DNA of 64,000 nt, taken from contig JAOTON010002103.1 in NCBI GenBank assembly GCA_034440635.1, forward strand, positions 62,001-126,000, in the 5' to 3' direction. The position numbers and the translations under genes are program-made. Position 1 is the first letter of the stretch; every line of letters starts with the position of its first letter. This document shows positions 42,976 through 54,055 of this stretch, one piece after another. The notes below the pieces were generated by a model. That model worked only from the letters and a program-made list of their open reading frames with translations. It had not been told where the DNA came from and did no database searches. Source of the DNA: Lepas anatifera (lineage: Eukaryota > Arthropoda > Thecostraca > Lepadidae).

Positions 42976-43146
42976 AATGTTTGAATCGAGTCGAAGTTTG
43001 AGTTAAGTTGAGTCGTGAGTTGAGTCAGAGATGAGTCGAAGGGATTTAACCTTGAGTCGGAGTTGAGTCAGCTCACTGACCTTTTGACAATGAGTTGAGT
43101 CAACCACTTTAAAGCGCATGAGTTGAGTTGAGTCGACTCAAGAAAA
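42976..43146. repeat. degenerate GAGTTGAGTC simple repeat
   Basis: Runs of GAGTCGAGTTGAGTC-like 5- to 11-bp units, strongly decayed. Confidence 0.85.
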
Positions 43147-43174
43147 TTCTGAAACGCACAAATCTGCCTCCCTC

Positions 43175-43193
43175 CCAGCGGGGCGCGTGTAAA
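43175..43193 (-). mobile_element. solitary end of the TTAA element family
   Basis: CCAGCGGGGCGCGTG equals the right terminal repeat of the 1192-3055 element, followed by TAAA instead of TTAA. No matching left end was found nearby, so it is a relic. Confidence 0.6.
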
Positions 43194-43749
43194 ACCTTTT
43201 TAAGGCATGGCACCGTCCCTTGAGGCAGATAATACGCGTTTGTAATCGCCGGCAAGAAATGTTCACTGCGATGCAAAGATGGTCAAATTTTCGCTCCACC
43301 GACAAATTTTGTTCCTCAATTTTTTATAGGTCGGGAAATACAAATATGTGTGCATTGCGGACAGCGAAAAAGTCGTTAGCTACAAATGATGCCCGTCGCA
43401 AACTTATAGTCAAATTGGGTATAGATTGTGACGTCACCGGTCAATGACCTTGAGTGGAATTTACCCAAAAACTTCGAAGAACATTGCACGAGACCTTCTC
43501 TTCATGACCTTAGTGCACTTTTTGTGCAAGTGTTTTTTCTGCTTAATCACAGCATTTTTCAATAGTCCAGTTAGTTCCATGGCCTCGTTTAAACTCGTTC
43601 TGAAGATATTGACGAGGTAAATGAATATTGAATCACTAAAATCTTCACAAACCCCCAGTCGCGCATTTGTGTAAGCTGTCTTGATTTTTGAAATCTCAGA
43701 GTTCACTTCAGGACCCCTCGGCTGCGCATTGGCGCCAGATCCGTCGCCA
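43194..43749. other. intergenic, nothing recognised
   Basis: Short frames on both strands with no recognisable product. Confidence 0.5.
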
Positions 43750-43999
43750 GTGTGCGCGCTAGCGCTACTCCGTCGTTTCAGTGCGCGCGCTAGCGCTACT
43801 CCGTCGTTTCAGTGCGCGCGCTAGCGCTACTCCGACGTTTAAGTGCGCGCGCTAGCGCTACTCCGTCGTTTCAGTGCGCGCGCTAGCGCTACTCCGTCGT
43901 TTCAGTGCGCGCGCTAGCGCTACTCTGACGTTTCAGTGCGCGCGCTAGCGCTACTCTGACGTTTCAGTGCGCGCGCTAGCGCTACTCCGTCGTTTCAGT
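43750..43999. repeat. 31-bp minisatellite, 8 copies, self-complementary core
   Basis: The unit GTGCGCGCGCTAGCGCTACT plus CCGTCGTTTCA starts at 43750 and every 31 bp to 43967. Each copy holds the palindrome GCGCTAGCGC next to an alternating GCGCGC run, so single strands could fold and duplex DNA could adopt left-handed form. Copies differ mainly at CCGTC versus CTGAC. Confidence 0.97.
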
Positions 44000-44274
44000 G
44001 GGGTACAAAACCACACCCGTGACAGCTGGCATTTTGTCAAGGCAATGACTGATGCATTTTTGGCCAGAAATGTGTGAAAGGCTTCTCGGGAAGCCATGGA
44101 ACTAATGAAATGCTCACTGAACCTTCGGTATTATTAAATAATCTTGGATTTATGAACAAAAAACACGATATATAATGTACTGCATGTTATCGGTGAGTCA
44201 TTGCAATCAGCTACATAACAAGCGATATTTTGTTCTAGCGATTGAAAACTTGCAGGTTTCCTGATATACAGCGG

Positions 44275-44524
44275 ATGGCTGTCTTTGGAAGTGTGCGGCA
44301 GCGACTGAGCGGTGCCCTGAGAAGCGGCGCGAGCACAGGAGTGGGCCGTTCGCTGCGACTCTGTTTGCCCCGTCGGTCCCCTCTATCGATTCCGCAACAC
44401 TCGGCATTGCTAATGATGAGGATATTGGCTGCTTCTGGGTCTCGCCGGCTCTGTTCAGGCAGCTCTTCGGCGAATCGACTGCCACTGTGGCTCATTTGGA
44501 GAAAAGAAGAAAAAATCGGTCAAG
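44275..44524 (+). CDS. candidate first exon, possible mitochondrial presequence
   Basis: ATG 44275 opens 83 codons that end at CAAG before GTATGA, a good splice donor, leaving phase 1. The peptide begins MAVFGSVRQRLSGALRSGAS, is rich in Arg, Ser, Leu and Ala, has no acidic residue until position 78, and includes ASGSRRLCSGSSS. That composition is typical of a mitochondrial targeting sequence with a cleavage-like RRLC-S. I cannot name the protein or find exon 2; the intron would contain the 65-bp array. The opposite strand is also open here (44207-44495), which weakens the case. GC content is higher than in the neighbouring DNA. Confidence 0.3.
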
Positions 44525-44710
44525 GTATGAGGGGCCCCGAGATCAAAGCTGTCGTCCGGTACCATTTTCTTAAACCTCTTGCTACCTTGGAGGACCGTCT
44601 CCTATCTTGCATTCGCTTTGATTCGCTTCGAATGTTAATCTGGAACACGTCCTTGAACACTTGAATAGTCATCGCAGAAGTGAGACGGAAAATTCGTTGA
44701 ATGTTTGGCT

Positions 44711-45540
44711 CGGCCTCGCCTGTTGTCACGGGAGCAGTCCTCTTTTCCCGCCGGCTTCAGAAACAGAAATAGGGATATCCTCGCCTGTTGTCACGGGAGC
44801 AGTCCTGTTTTCCCGCCGGCTTCAGAAACAGAAATAGGGATAGCCTCGCCTGTTGTCACGGGAGCAGTCCTCTTTTCCCGCCGGCTTCAGAAACAGAAAT
44901 AGGGTTAGCCTCGCCTGTTGTCACGGGAGCAGTCCTGTTTTCCCGCCGGCTTCAGAAACAGAAATAGGGATAGCCTCGCCTGTTGTCACGGGAGCAGTCT
45001 GTTTTCCCGCCGGCTTCAGAAACAGAAATAGGGTTAGCCTCGCCTGTTGTCACGGGAGCAGTCTGTTTTCCCGCCGGCTTCAGAAACAGAAATAGGGTTA
45101 GCCTCGCCTGTTGTCACGGGAGCAGTCCTGTTTTCCCGCCGGCTTCAGAAACAGAAATAGGGTTAGCCTCGCCTGCTGTCACGGGAGCAGTCTGTTTTCC
45201 CGCCGGCTTCAGAAACAGAAATAGGGTTATCCTCGCCTGTTGTCACGGGAGCAGTCCTGTTTTCCCGCCGGCTTCAGAAACAGAAATAGGAATAGCTTCG
45301 CCTGTTGTCACGGGACCAGTCCTTTTTTCCGCCGGTTGCAGGAAATAGGGATAGGCTCACCTCTTGTCACGTGAGCAGTCCTTTTTCCGCTGGCTTCAGA
45401 AATATGGATAGATGGGGGTGGCCTCGCCCCCTGTCACGTGAGCAGTCCTTTTTCCGCTGGCTTCAGAAATATGGATAGATGGGGGTAACCTCGCCTCCTG
45501 TCGCGGGAGCAGCCCGTTTTTCGGCCAGCTTCAGGAATAG
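44711..45540. repeat. 65-bp minisatellite, ~12 copies
   Basis: The unit is AGCCTCGCCTGTTGTCACGG, GAGCAGTCCTGTTTTCCCGC, CGGCTTCAGAAACAGAAATA, GGGAT. Several copies lack one or two bases (AGTCTGTTTT), shifting the frame, so the long openings across it are not coding. The last three copies are diverged (TTTTTCCGCTGGCTTCAG, ATGGATAGATGGGGGT). Confidence 0.95.
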
Positions 45541-47391
45541 GAATAGCCGCTCGCTGTCTACGTCTTAGATTAGGTGAATGTTTCATTTAGTATAATAAAG
45601 CTCGCTGCCAGTCTATTAACGTACCGGGGAAGGAGAGTGTTTCTGACCCTCAAGGTTTTCGGTTCTGATCTGAAAAGACTGTCGTGGTCCTCGCACCGTT
45701 TTCTATAGCTTATGGTCGTTCATTGTGCAGCTTTTGAGGAAGGAAAATATATGTCACATTAGGTCACGTCATTTCTGGAAGTATTTTAGACAGATATTCG
45801 CCCTTCCAGGCTGTGCGCTGCGCTCATTTGACAGTTGCTTAAGTGTTAGGCATGCTAGGACCTCAGATGACTTGTAGCTTTTTGGATTTCTTGCGATTTT
45901 ATCAACATTTTTGAACGTGTTTGACCGGTTTGGAATTTTTGGAAGAATGCTGTTTTTGGAGAAGGTGGAAGACTGTTGGGTACCTTGTGCTGCTGGATTG
46001 GAGCTCAGCTCAGCTGTACCGCTGCCGAAATTTTCGGAAACACAGCCGCTTCCTCCGCTGCCATGGTTAGATGAAGCCGCCACTATCATTAGCGCTAGCT
46101 GCGAAGCGCTATCCGCCGCTCCGCGATAAAACCTACGGACTGAACGTGGCCTTGGTACTGGGGACTATAGTGGTATACACATGCCTTCAATGACTAGCTT
46201 CACGAAATATGGTCACATATATAAAGAAAAATAGCCGAAATCGATAAGCCTTTTTATTTCTAATAATAGTCAATTTTATCTACGCACGCTTCATGTATAT
46301 TTGTCCTTATTTGTGGCGCGAATAGGAGTTTCCAGATGGCACAATGTGTAGGGTGATTTGATACGTTTCACCGGTAATAGAGGGAAAGTAAATACACGGT
46401 TTATTGTGTTTATTAACAATTTTTCAGGAAAACTAGGGCCACATCCACTATTTTTGATAAATATTGTGGCTTAGCCTGCTACCGTCTGGAATTGTACATG
46501 TACCTAGATACCGTATTCTCATTAATGTTGTTGCTTTTCTTATTTTTAGAAACCTAATGCTTACCTGTATGCCATATAGGCATCAGCAGCTTTATTGTAA
46601 GATGTGGAGGACGATCACACAACGAAAACATTCCTTCAGTGTCCTTGGGCTTTTTTGAAGGATAAAAACACTTCTTTCCATCTCCATCATCTGGGAACCG
46701 CCACTTCCCTCTCCTCTGGGAGGGGGAAAGGGAGGGGGTGAAGGTGTTGATTTTCTTAACGTAAATTTTTTCCGAGGGAAGTGTAAGTTTTTTGGAAAGA
46801 AAATGGTTTGTGGAATCCTACAAGAAACAACATGGCTTTGACTATCCTGAACGCACAGAATGAGCAGGTTAGGCTCCTAAGTGTAAGAAAATTAAATTTA
46901 AGGACTCAACCGCACCTTGATTGATACCAGTCCCAGGTTTGAAGACATAAATCCTTCGGTTTCCTCCAGTTTTGAAGATATCAATCCTCCGGTTTCCCAA
47001 AATTTCCCCAACTATGTTAGCACGGCCGAGATTTTCTGACCTTTCATGATCCCTTGACGGTAGAGGTTTTGAATTCCTGTGAATCCCCTATTTTTCGGTT
47101 AAATGCTCCACTACCATTAACACCCGTCCAGGGGAAGAAAAACCTCACATATGTGGCCTAACATAATGTTTAGCACTAAAAGCTATCGCTTTTAACTTTT
47201 CAATATGGGCAACTACTAAAGCACACATATTGCGAAAAATAGTACCTATATTGAGACCAAACAACCAGGCAATGATATTCCTAAATTTGCAATGAGGCTT
47301 ACTGAACATCACCCATACGCGTTATTCTGCTGCCTGAGTAAAGACTGCCACAAACACTACAAAACGACGGTGACGTAAAACGAAAGAACGA
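45541..47391. other. intergenic; weak exon-like frame on minus strand
   Basis: A 106-codon minus-strand frame (45769-46089) starts MIVAASSNHGSGGSG and is Ser/Asn-rich without a known domain. An ACCATGG context lies just inside it in another frame. A ~34-bp direct duplication around TCCGGTTTCC occurs at 46935-47000. Nothing else recognised. Confidence 0.35.
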
Positions 47392-47463
47392 CCCGCGCGT
47401 GAATCGAACCCGTGGTATTGCACTTTGCAGCCGAACGCTCTACCAACTGAGCCACAGGTGTCC
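47392..47463 (-). repeat. tRNA-Cys-like pseudogene or SINE head
   Basis: On the minus strand: A box TGGCTCAGTTGGTAGAGCG, a CTGCAAA loop carrying a GCA (Cys) anticodon, and B box GGTTCGATTC. The anticodon stem does not pair and the acceptor ends (ACACCTG and GCGGGTC) are not complementary, so it is not a working tRNA. It ends about 33 bases from the neighbouring TTAA element. Confidence 0.6.
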
Positions 47464-47495
47464 CGGGGCCCTGGAGGGACAGTTGGAAAAGTACT

Positions 47496-48324
47496 TTAAC
47501 ACGCGCATTGAGGGGGGGGCGGGTACCCGCCCCCCTCGGGTTTTTCGGAAATATCATAAAAATGGCGGCGCGTAGCGCCGCCGTACTTGGCATACCTTTT
47601 TCCTCATCATTTGTACAACTTTTGTGAAAATTTTAAGGTTAGGCCATCTCAGGTCAGGTCACCAGTACAGGTCAAGTGACCTGAACTCAAAAAAAGTTTA
47701 AGATAGCATAAGTCGAGCAGGGTGAACTTATCCGATTGAAACTCATATCACATAACGGCCCCACCAAGTTCTCTAAAATTTGCTCCGGTATTTTTGATAT
47801 CGATGACCTAACATCAGATACGAGGCATGACCTCTCCATTGGAAATACATGGGAAAAAATAGTTTTTACTGAATAGCTCAGTAACAGATGGTGATAGGGC
47901 GTTTATTTTAGCTGCATTAGACTCGCCTTGGCCTTGCGGTTCTAATGATATGCATTTTATATAATTTGACCCTGACCTGACCTCAGGTCAGGTCAAATTA
48001 TATATCATTCGATTCGGCTTGCTGCGAGGATTCATACAGTTTAAGTGGTTTTGCTCTATCTTTACTTGTTCAGATGTAATGACCGAAAAACTTAATTTAC
48101 ATGTTATCCCTATGACGGCATGTTTTGACCTCTCATGACCTTAAATGTGACCTGCAAAAAATGGTTCAAATGTTTTCGATGGAGAAGTGGATGGGCTACC
48201 CAACGCCGTTTACCGTTTTCCGATACCTACCGTGGTTCTCGAGATCTTAGGGGGCGGGTACCCGCCCCTTCTCCCCCCTCGTCAAAGTGAAGGTGGCTCA
48301 GACCCCCGTCAATGCGCGTGTTAA
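47496..48324 (-). mobile_element. TTAA-flanked MITE, reversed relative of 1411-2255
   Basis: TTAA at 47496-47499 and 48321-48324, with ends CACGCGCATTGAGGGG and CCCCCGTCAATGCGCGTG. The whole body is the reverse complement of the element at 1411-2255, with scattered differences. Examples are ACCTCTCCATTGGAAATACA against the complement of its 1907-1926 counterpart, and GGCGGGTACCCGCCCC near one end. It carries the same paired AGGTCA clusters (47647-47690 and 47965-48002). Confidence 0.92.
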
Positions 48325-48715
48325 TCCTGCAGAGTGTCGAGTTAGTGTATGCCGGTTCAGCTGCTAGCGAACAAATACCTCTCCGATACCTGTCAACCAG
48401 TCGCCAAATCTGACTATCAATCGGATAACCCACGAATTAGATGAATAATTGTATATATGTGCTTGTAATTTTCTAAATTCATTCGGCAATGAACTGAAAC
48501 TGCTCTCCGATATTCAGGCACTGCCGTCGGGCCCTGTGTATCTGGAAACTCTGGCCGTCGCCGGCTGCTGCATGCCGAAAGTCATTGCTGGTCGCAGTGC
48601 TGCGGTGTGTGTTAGCCGTAGAAAAGCAGCTGAGGGGCGCAACTTCTAATAATGTAATCGTGAGTCACTTACTTTATTTGCCACAAAGTCTTGCCTTTTC
48701 AATCGTCTATGGCAG
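48325..48715. other. intergenic, nothing recognised
   Basis: Short open frames on the plus strand (48449-48649 and 48585 on) overlap in two frames and have no recognisable product. Confidence 0.5.
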
Positions 48716-48976
48716 CATAGGCGGTTCCAGGATTTCCGATCGCGTGGGGAAGGGAGCGCACAAGCTAGGACGACATCTGGACCACGGGGATGTTTTTTTT
48801 GGGCGGAAAAACCTATCGAGGGGGCGCCGGGACTTGCATCCTGAAAGGGGGTCGGTGGGAGGCGATACTTCAGGTGGCGCCATCGACCTTTCGGGGGCCC
48901 ATGGCATTTTCAGGGGGAGGCGAGGGTTGATGGGGGAGGGGGTAAAGTGCCCCGTTGCCTTCTGGATCCGCCTATG
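48716..48976 (+). mobile_element. GGATCC-end MITE, copy 6
   Basis: Ends CATAGGCGGTTCCAGGAT and CTGGATCCGCCTATG. The body includes AAAACCTATCGAGGGGGCGC and GGCGCCATCGACCTTTCG. Confidence 0.85.
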
Positions 48977-49384
48977 TATCAAGGCTTTTAGCTGAGTAAG
49001 GGCCCGGATCCCTCGAAGCCCTGTTCTTTTCTCTGCGGCTGCCGGAGTTCTGATTTCATCGACGTTTTCTGTCGCACTGAATATTTTCAGTAGCCAGGGT
49101 CTGCCGTAATTCACATTTGGCGAATTGGCGGGTTTGTCCACCCTTGCACCGGCTTCGGTGGGCCTCCGAGCCACCTTCACTCGAGTGGGAGATTTTGGAA
49201 ACGGCCCCTCGATCTCGGCCCATTACAGGATGACGAAAAATCGTGTGAACGCTGATGGAAAGCTCATGAGAAATAATGAAAAAACTATGTTGGTAACTTT
49301 TTGGCTCAGGTCAGCACGGGTTGTGCCATGACAATGACCTGACTTAAGATCAGGTCAAGGTCACCATCCGGCCTAACATAGTAC
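48977..49384. other. intergenic with AGGTCA-family remnant
   Basis: The right part (49310-49384: GACCTGACTTAAGATCAGGT, CAAGGTCACCATCCGGCC) resembles 60540-60570, so it is a fragment of the AGGTCA-rich repeat family. The left part is unrecognised. Confidence 0.5.
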
Positions 49385-49403
49385 GCATAGCAATCGAGTT
49401 ACC

Positions 49404-49434
<31 letters not shown>

Positions 49435-51189
49435 CAAAATCCTACAAGACCTTGACAGGTTTCTCCACCCCATGAGGGCTATTTCGAAACCGTCATCACA
49501 AAACAACAGTCACAGTACAACATGACCCGGTATAACACATAAGTATAACAATTAAGAATGTAAGCATAATTTCAACTGTGTTGCGCGCCTAACTGGAATT
49601 TATTATGACTTGTCTAATGCGAGATTTGAACACATTGGTACTGACAATATTAAGATCATTAGGTACAACGTGCTGGTTGAATTTTGCATATGCTCGATAT
49701 ATGAACTGACGTTTTCCATGGTTGTTATTCGGGCGATAGAGTGACAGATGCAATGATTGCCGGGTTTCACGGTCTGTAGTTTCGTGGTCGAATGATATGT
49801 TGTTTCTTATAGATGAGGGGTTTTGTTCGCGATGATTTTATGCAGTAAGCATACTTCGAAATAGGTTAACAACTGGGGAATCGTCAGCCATTCTAATTGT
49901 CGAAGCACATCGGAGATATGGTCATATTTTCTACGCCCAGATATCACTCCTGCTGCAAAGTTTAACACCTTCTGTAGTTCAGAAAGCACACAAGGGTTTG
50001 CGCTGCCATACACTTGAACACAGTATGTTATGTGTGACATGACGAGTGAGTCGATCAGACGAGGCAATGCCGAAAGGGGAAGAGCATGTTTTACATGAAG
50101 CAGTCCTAGCAGCATTCCCAAGCATCGACCAGTTATATTTTTGACATGATATTTCCATGAGAGGTTACTATCCATTATAACGCCTAGGTTTTTAACCTTA
50201 TCGGTACATTTGAGAGTTTCGCCCATGAATCTGATACTTGGGGACTGGGATAGACTTGCGATTTGTCTGCGATCCCCGCAGAGTAAAAGCTCAGTTTTTC
50301 GGCATTAACCATCATTCCATGCTGTTAGAACCAAGTGCACATTGTGTTTAGTATACTTTCCAAACAACTTTGCATAGTTGTTATTCTGTTTCGGGGTCCA
50401 GTGATAGCCTCCTGTGTGTCGTCTGCATAGCGAACGACTGTGAACCGGAACCCATCAAGTTCAGATGGAATGTGACATGTGAGGTCATTACTAATAATGT
50501 TAAACAACAATGGGCCTAGACAAGTACCCTGAAATGTGCCTATACTTATCGGAAGGGGTTTAGACATTTTCTCGCCTATTCTGACTCTGAGTATGTCCAC
50601 TGAGATAGCTCCTGAACCATCCCGTCGAAATTTGTAAAAGATTGAGTTTAGTTAACAGCGCCTCATGGTATATAACATCAAAACAGCGACTGAGATCAAT
50701 CAACGTTAAAAGAGTTATTTCTGATCGGTCCATGCCTTTTAAAATTTCATCAGTTACTGTCAATAAGGCCGTAGAAGTTGAGTGCTGATCTCTAAACCCA
50801 TGTTGGTCATCATTGAAAAGGTTTTGCTGTCTCAAGTAAGATGTTAATTGGATGTGAACTAGTTTTTCAACAATTTTGCAGATCACTGGGACAGTTGTGA
50901 CTGGTCTGAAATTAGAGGCTTCAGATGGATCATTCTTTTTATGTATTGGAATAACTACAGCACTCTTCCAACTGGATGAAACCGTTTCATTGGCAAAGCT
51001 AAGAATAATCATTTTAAGTAAAAATCGCCCGATTATGTCGAAGCAAAGTTTCAGTATTTTTACCGGTATGTCACCTTCAATACTTGAAGTTTTGTTTGGC
51101 AGGGAAAACAAGACTCGTTTCAGTTGGTCCAATGTGACCGGTGTTATTCGAAATGCCCCAGCGTTTACGCGTGGTAGGCGCACTTTCAG
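49385..51189 (-). mobile_element. 5'-truncated CR1/Jockey-group LINE
   Basis: On the minus strand it starts inside the reverse transcriptase at about 51183, runs through a 3' region containing CATGGGGTGGAGAAACCTG, and ends in (AAAT)n at 49408-49432. A 5' truncation and a short-repeat tail are usual for this group. The truncated edge meets the 93-bp duplication at 51195. Confidence 0.85.
49807..51183 (-). pseudogene. CR1/Jockey-group reverse transcriptase, broken
   Basis: Three frames carry successive RT pieces. 51183-50560: NKTSSIEGDIPVKILK, SSSWKSAVVIPIHKK, NFRPVT and motif A LIDLSRCFDVIYHEALL. 50600-50325: motif B TFQGTCLGPLLFNI and motif C VVRYADDT. 50226-49807: the thumb segment KNLGVIMDSNLSWKYHVK and the downstream LQ.LEWLTI-type region. 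At least two frameshifts separate them, and the endonuclease part is missing. In function this was the enzyme that copies LINE RNA at a nicked target. The YADD catalytic residues survive, although the gene does not. Confidence 0.88.
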
Positions 51190-51194
51190 GGGTC

Positions 51195-51380
51195 AGAGCC
51201 GCATGACGAAATCCATGGAGCGAAGCGCATTGAGATTTCTCAAGAGGCTCTATTCTGGCCGCTTTACCGGTCTCGTCATGGTCTGTCAGAGCCGCATGAC
51301 GAAATCCATGGAGCATAGCGCATTGAGATTTCTCAAGAGGCTCTATTCTGGCCGCTTTACCGGTCTCGTCGTGGTCTGTC
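51195..51380. repeat. 93-bp unit in two tandem copies
   Basis: AGAGCCGCATGACGAAATCC begins units at 51195 and 51288, nearly identical to their end TCTCGTCATGGTCTGT. Its first 13 bases are exactly complementary to 52665-52677, so they may be a terminal repeat of the following element. Confidence 0.9.
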
Positions 51381-52720
51381 TGTCTGTCTGTCTGTCTGTT
51401 GTTGTCTGTCCCGCCTGAGAATTGATGTCAGAGCTCTGAAATTTTGTAGGGTGATAGCCCTCCTGCTCCAGACATTCAAACAGAAGCCCTGATTCGAAAT
51501 CTAAAATAGTTTTTGAGAAATTTTGGCCCAAACTTTTTCTGTTTTATGTTTTTCTAATTTTTACTCCTTAAGCTACGAGCTTGAAATTTATGCCCTTTTC
51601 AATAGGTAACAAGGGCCAGCTAGGGCACAAAAATTGAGCTCATCCAATAATATTTATTGCGCGAAAACGCTTTATTTCTCACCCGAGCAAAAAACCTACT
51701 TAAAGTTGATGGCCGACTTGGACGCTCGAAATATCAGAAGGCAAGCTTCAGTTAGCTGATAGACAGTTACCTAGGGGTAGCTAGGTTAATTTTCTTGTGC
51801 TTAGGCATAGTTTTGAGTGCAAAACTTAAAATTTTGACCTACTTTTTACAGTTCTTCCGGAAGACTGAATTTTGGTTCATTTCATTTCAACGTTAATATC
51901 TCACAATCTAATTGATCTATTTGAGTTTTCATTTCAAATAATGAAAGAACATTGCTTCCGCCTGATAATATTTGGAGATGGTAATTGGGAATGTGAAATT
52001 CTTTGTTTTATAGGCATAAATAGAAATTGAGTAAAAAAAACTTTTTATTTGCATCTTCCTGGTTCCAAGCTCATGTCACTCACAAACTCAGAACTGACAT
52101 GGCTGAATAGGAAAGTTACTTGCCGTCATTTCGCTCACTTATACTACTCACCTATCTCTAATGGCTTTCGAGTAATTAGTCCAAAATGTATTACAAGATG
52201 CTAAATTTCTTGGACCACCTTTGCTTCTCACCATGGTTTTAAGTCCTTAAAATGGATGGAAGTGGAAGAAATTTAACATGAAGCTAGCTTAAGATCCTAG
52301 CTCGACGATACAAGTAATTTCAGCCCAAAAGAATGCTTGGTTCGTCTTCTAGAAGCACCTTTATATCGTGCCTTTTCGGGACAAGCACAGCACCCGGCGC
52401 CAGCGGCCCGGCATATTCGGCGGAGTTGTACCAGCCAGTGACCTCCTGACGGGTCACAGCTGTTCAGCTAGTGGGAGGGTGGGTAGTGTGGCACGGTGGT
52501 TTGGTGGTTAGAGGCCCCGTCTCTTGATCGGCTAGGTCCGGTTCGAATCCGGGGGTGGACACGTACTCTTTATTGGTTATTTCAAAGAAAAGAATGATAA
52601 AACTGAGTTTCAGGCTTATGAAGAGATACATTAAGAACGAAATATGGTTTGCTTTCAGCACATTGTCATGCGGCTCTCCTGCGCCGGTGGGGCGTTAGCC
52701 CAGGTCGCAGACCGAAGTTG
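51378..52720 (+). repeat. 1.34-kb tandem unit, copy 1
   Basis: It begins in (GTCT)n and CCCGCCTGAGAATTGATG, contains AAGAACATTGCTTCCGCC, a tRNA-like head at 52486, and ends in GGGGCGTTAGCCCAGGTCGC. The next unit (52721-54055) repeats all of it in order at an offset of 1336-1340 bp. No protein-coding capacity is visible; a 75-codon frame in copy 2 is interrupted in copy 1. Confidence 0.92.
52486..52561 (+). repeat. tRNA-like head (copy 1)
   Basis: A-box-like GGTGGTTTGGTGGTTAGAGG and a perfect B box GGTTCGAATCC in a paired T arm (TCCGG with CCGGG). The acceptor stem pairs at only about five positions. It resembles Glu/Asp-type tRNAs but lacks a clear anticodon arm, so it is probably a SINE head. 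Confidence 0.65.
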
Positions 52721-54055
52721 TTGTTGTCTGTCTGTCTGTTGTTGTCTGTCCCGCCTGAGAATTGATGTCAGAGCTCTGGAATTTTGTAGGGTGATAGCCC
52801 TTCTGCTCCAGACACCCAAACTGAAGCCCCGAGTCAAAATCCAAAATAGTTTTTGAGAAATTTTGGCTCAAACTTTTTCTGTTTTATATTTTTCTAATTT
52901 TTACTTCTTAAGCTACGAACTTGAAATTTATGTCCTTTTCAAAGGATAACAAGGGCCAGCTAGGGGAAAAATTGAGCTGATCCGACAATATTTATTGCGT
53001 GAAAACGCGGCATTTCTCACGCGAGCAAAAAACCTGCTAAAAGTTGATGGCCGACTTGTGCGCTCGAAATGTCAGAAGACAGGCCTCAGTTAGCTGAAAG
53101 ACAGTTACCTAGGGGTAGCTAGGAAAATTTTGTAGTGCTTAGGCATAGTTTAGAGTGCAAAACGCAAAATTTTGACCTACTTCTTACAGTTCTTCCGGAA
53201 GACTGAATTTTGGTTCATTTCATTTCAAAGTTAATATCTCACAATCTAATTGACCGATTTAAGTTTTCATTTCAAATAATGAAAGAACATTGCTTCCGCC
53301 TGATAATATTTGGAGATGGAAATTTTGAATGTGAAATTCTTTGTTTTATAGGCATAAATAGAAATGGAGTGAAAAAACTTTTTATTTGCATCTTCCTGGT
53401 TCCAAGCTCATGTCACTCACAAACTCAGAACTGACATGGCTGAATAGGGAAGTTACGTGCGATCATTTCGCTCACTTATACTACCCACCTATCTCTAATG
53501 GCTTTCGAGTAATTAGTCCAAAATGTATTACAAGATGCTAAATTTATCGGACCACCTTTGCTTCTCACCATGGTTTCAAGTCCTTAAAATGGATGGAAGT
53601 GGAAGATATTTGGCATGGAGCTAGCTTAGGATCCTAGCTCGACGATACAAATAATTTCAGCCCAAAAGACTGCTTGGTTCGTCTTCTAGAAGCACCTTTA
53701 TATCGTGCCTTTTCGGGACAAGCACAGCACCCGGCGCCAGCGGCCCGGCATATTCGGCGGAGTTGTACCAGCCAGTGACCTCCTGACGGGTCACAGCTGT
53801 TCAGCTAGTGGGAGGGTGAGTAGTGTGGCACGGTGGTCTAGTGGTTAGAGGCCCCTTCTATTGATCAGGTAGGTCCGGTTCGAATCCGGGGATGGCCACG
53901 TACTCTTTATTGGTTATTTCAAAGAAAAGAATGATAAAACGGACTTACAGGCTTATGAAGAGATACATTAAGAACGAAATATGGTTTGCTTTCGGCACAT
54001 TGTCATGCAGCTCTCCTGCGCCGGTGGGGCGTTAGCCCAGGCCGCAGGCCGAGGT
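52721..54055 (+). repeat. 1.34-kb tandem unit, copy 2
   Basis: Same order of landmarks as copy 1, with roughly a few percent differences by eye. It ends GGGGCGTTAGCCCAGGCCGC. GTCATGCAGCTCTCC at 54000 is the one-base-changed partner of 52665. Confidence 0.92.
53823..53899 (+). repeat. tRNA-like head (copy 2)
   Basis: GTGTGGC at the start pairs with GCCAC at the end. A box GGTGGTCTAGTGGTTAGAGG and B box GGTTCGAATCC are closer to consensus than in copy 1. The anticodon arm is still imperfect. Confidence 0.65.

Noticed and set aside
44705..45348. Chain of open frames reading SREQSSFPAGFRNRNR-like peptides
   Set aside because: Translation of the 65-bp minisatellite; units missing one or two bases shift phase, so no continuous protein exists.
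47392..47463. Functional tRNA-Cys gene
   Set aside because: A and B boxes are good, but the anticodon stem and acceptor stem do not pair.
52486..53899. Two functional tRNA genes
   Set aside because: Only the T arm is fully paired, and both copies belong to a larger tandem repeat, so they are SINE-type heads.
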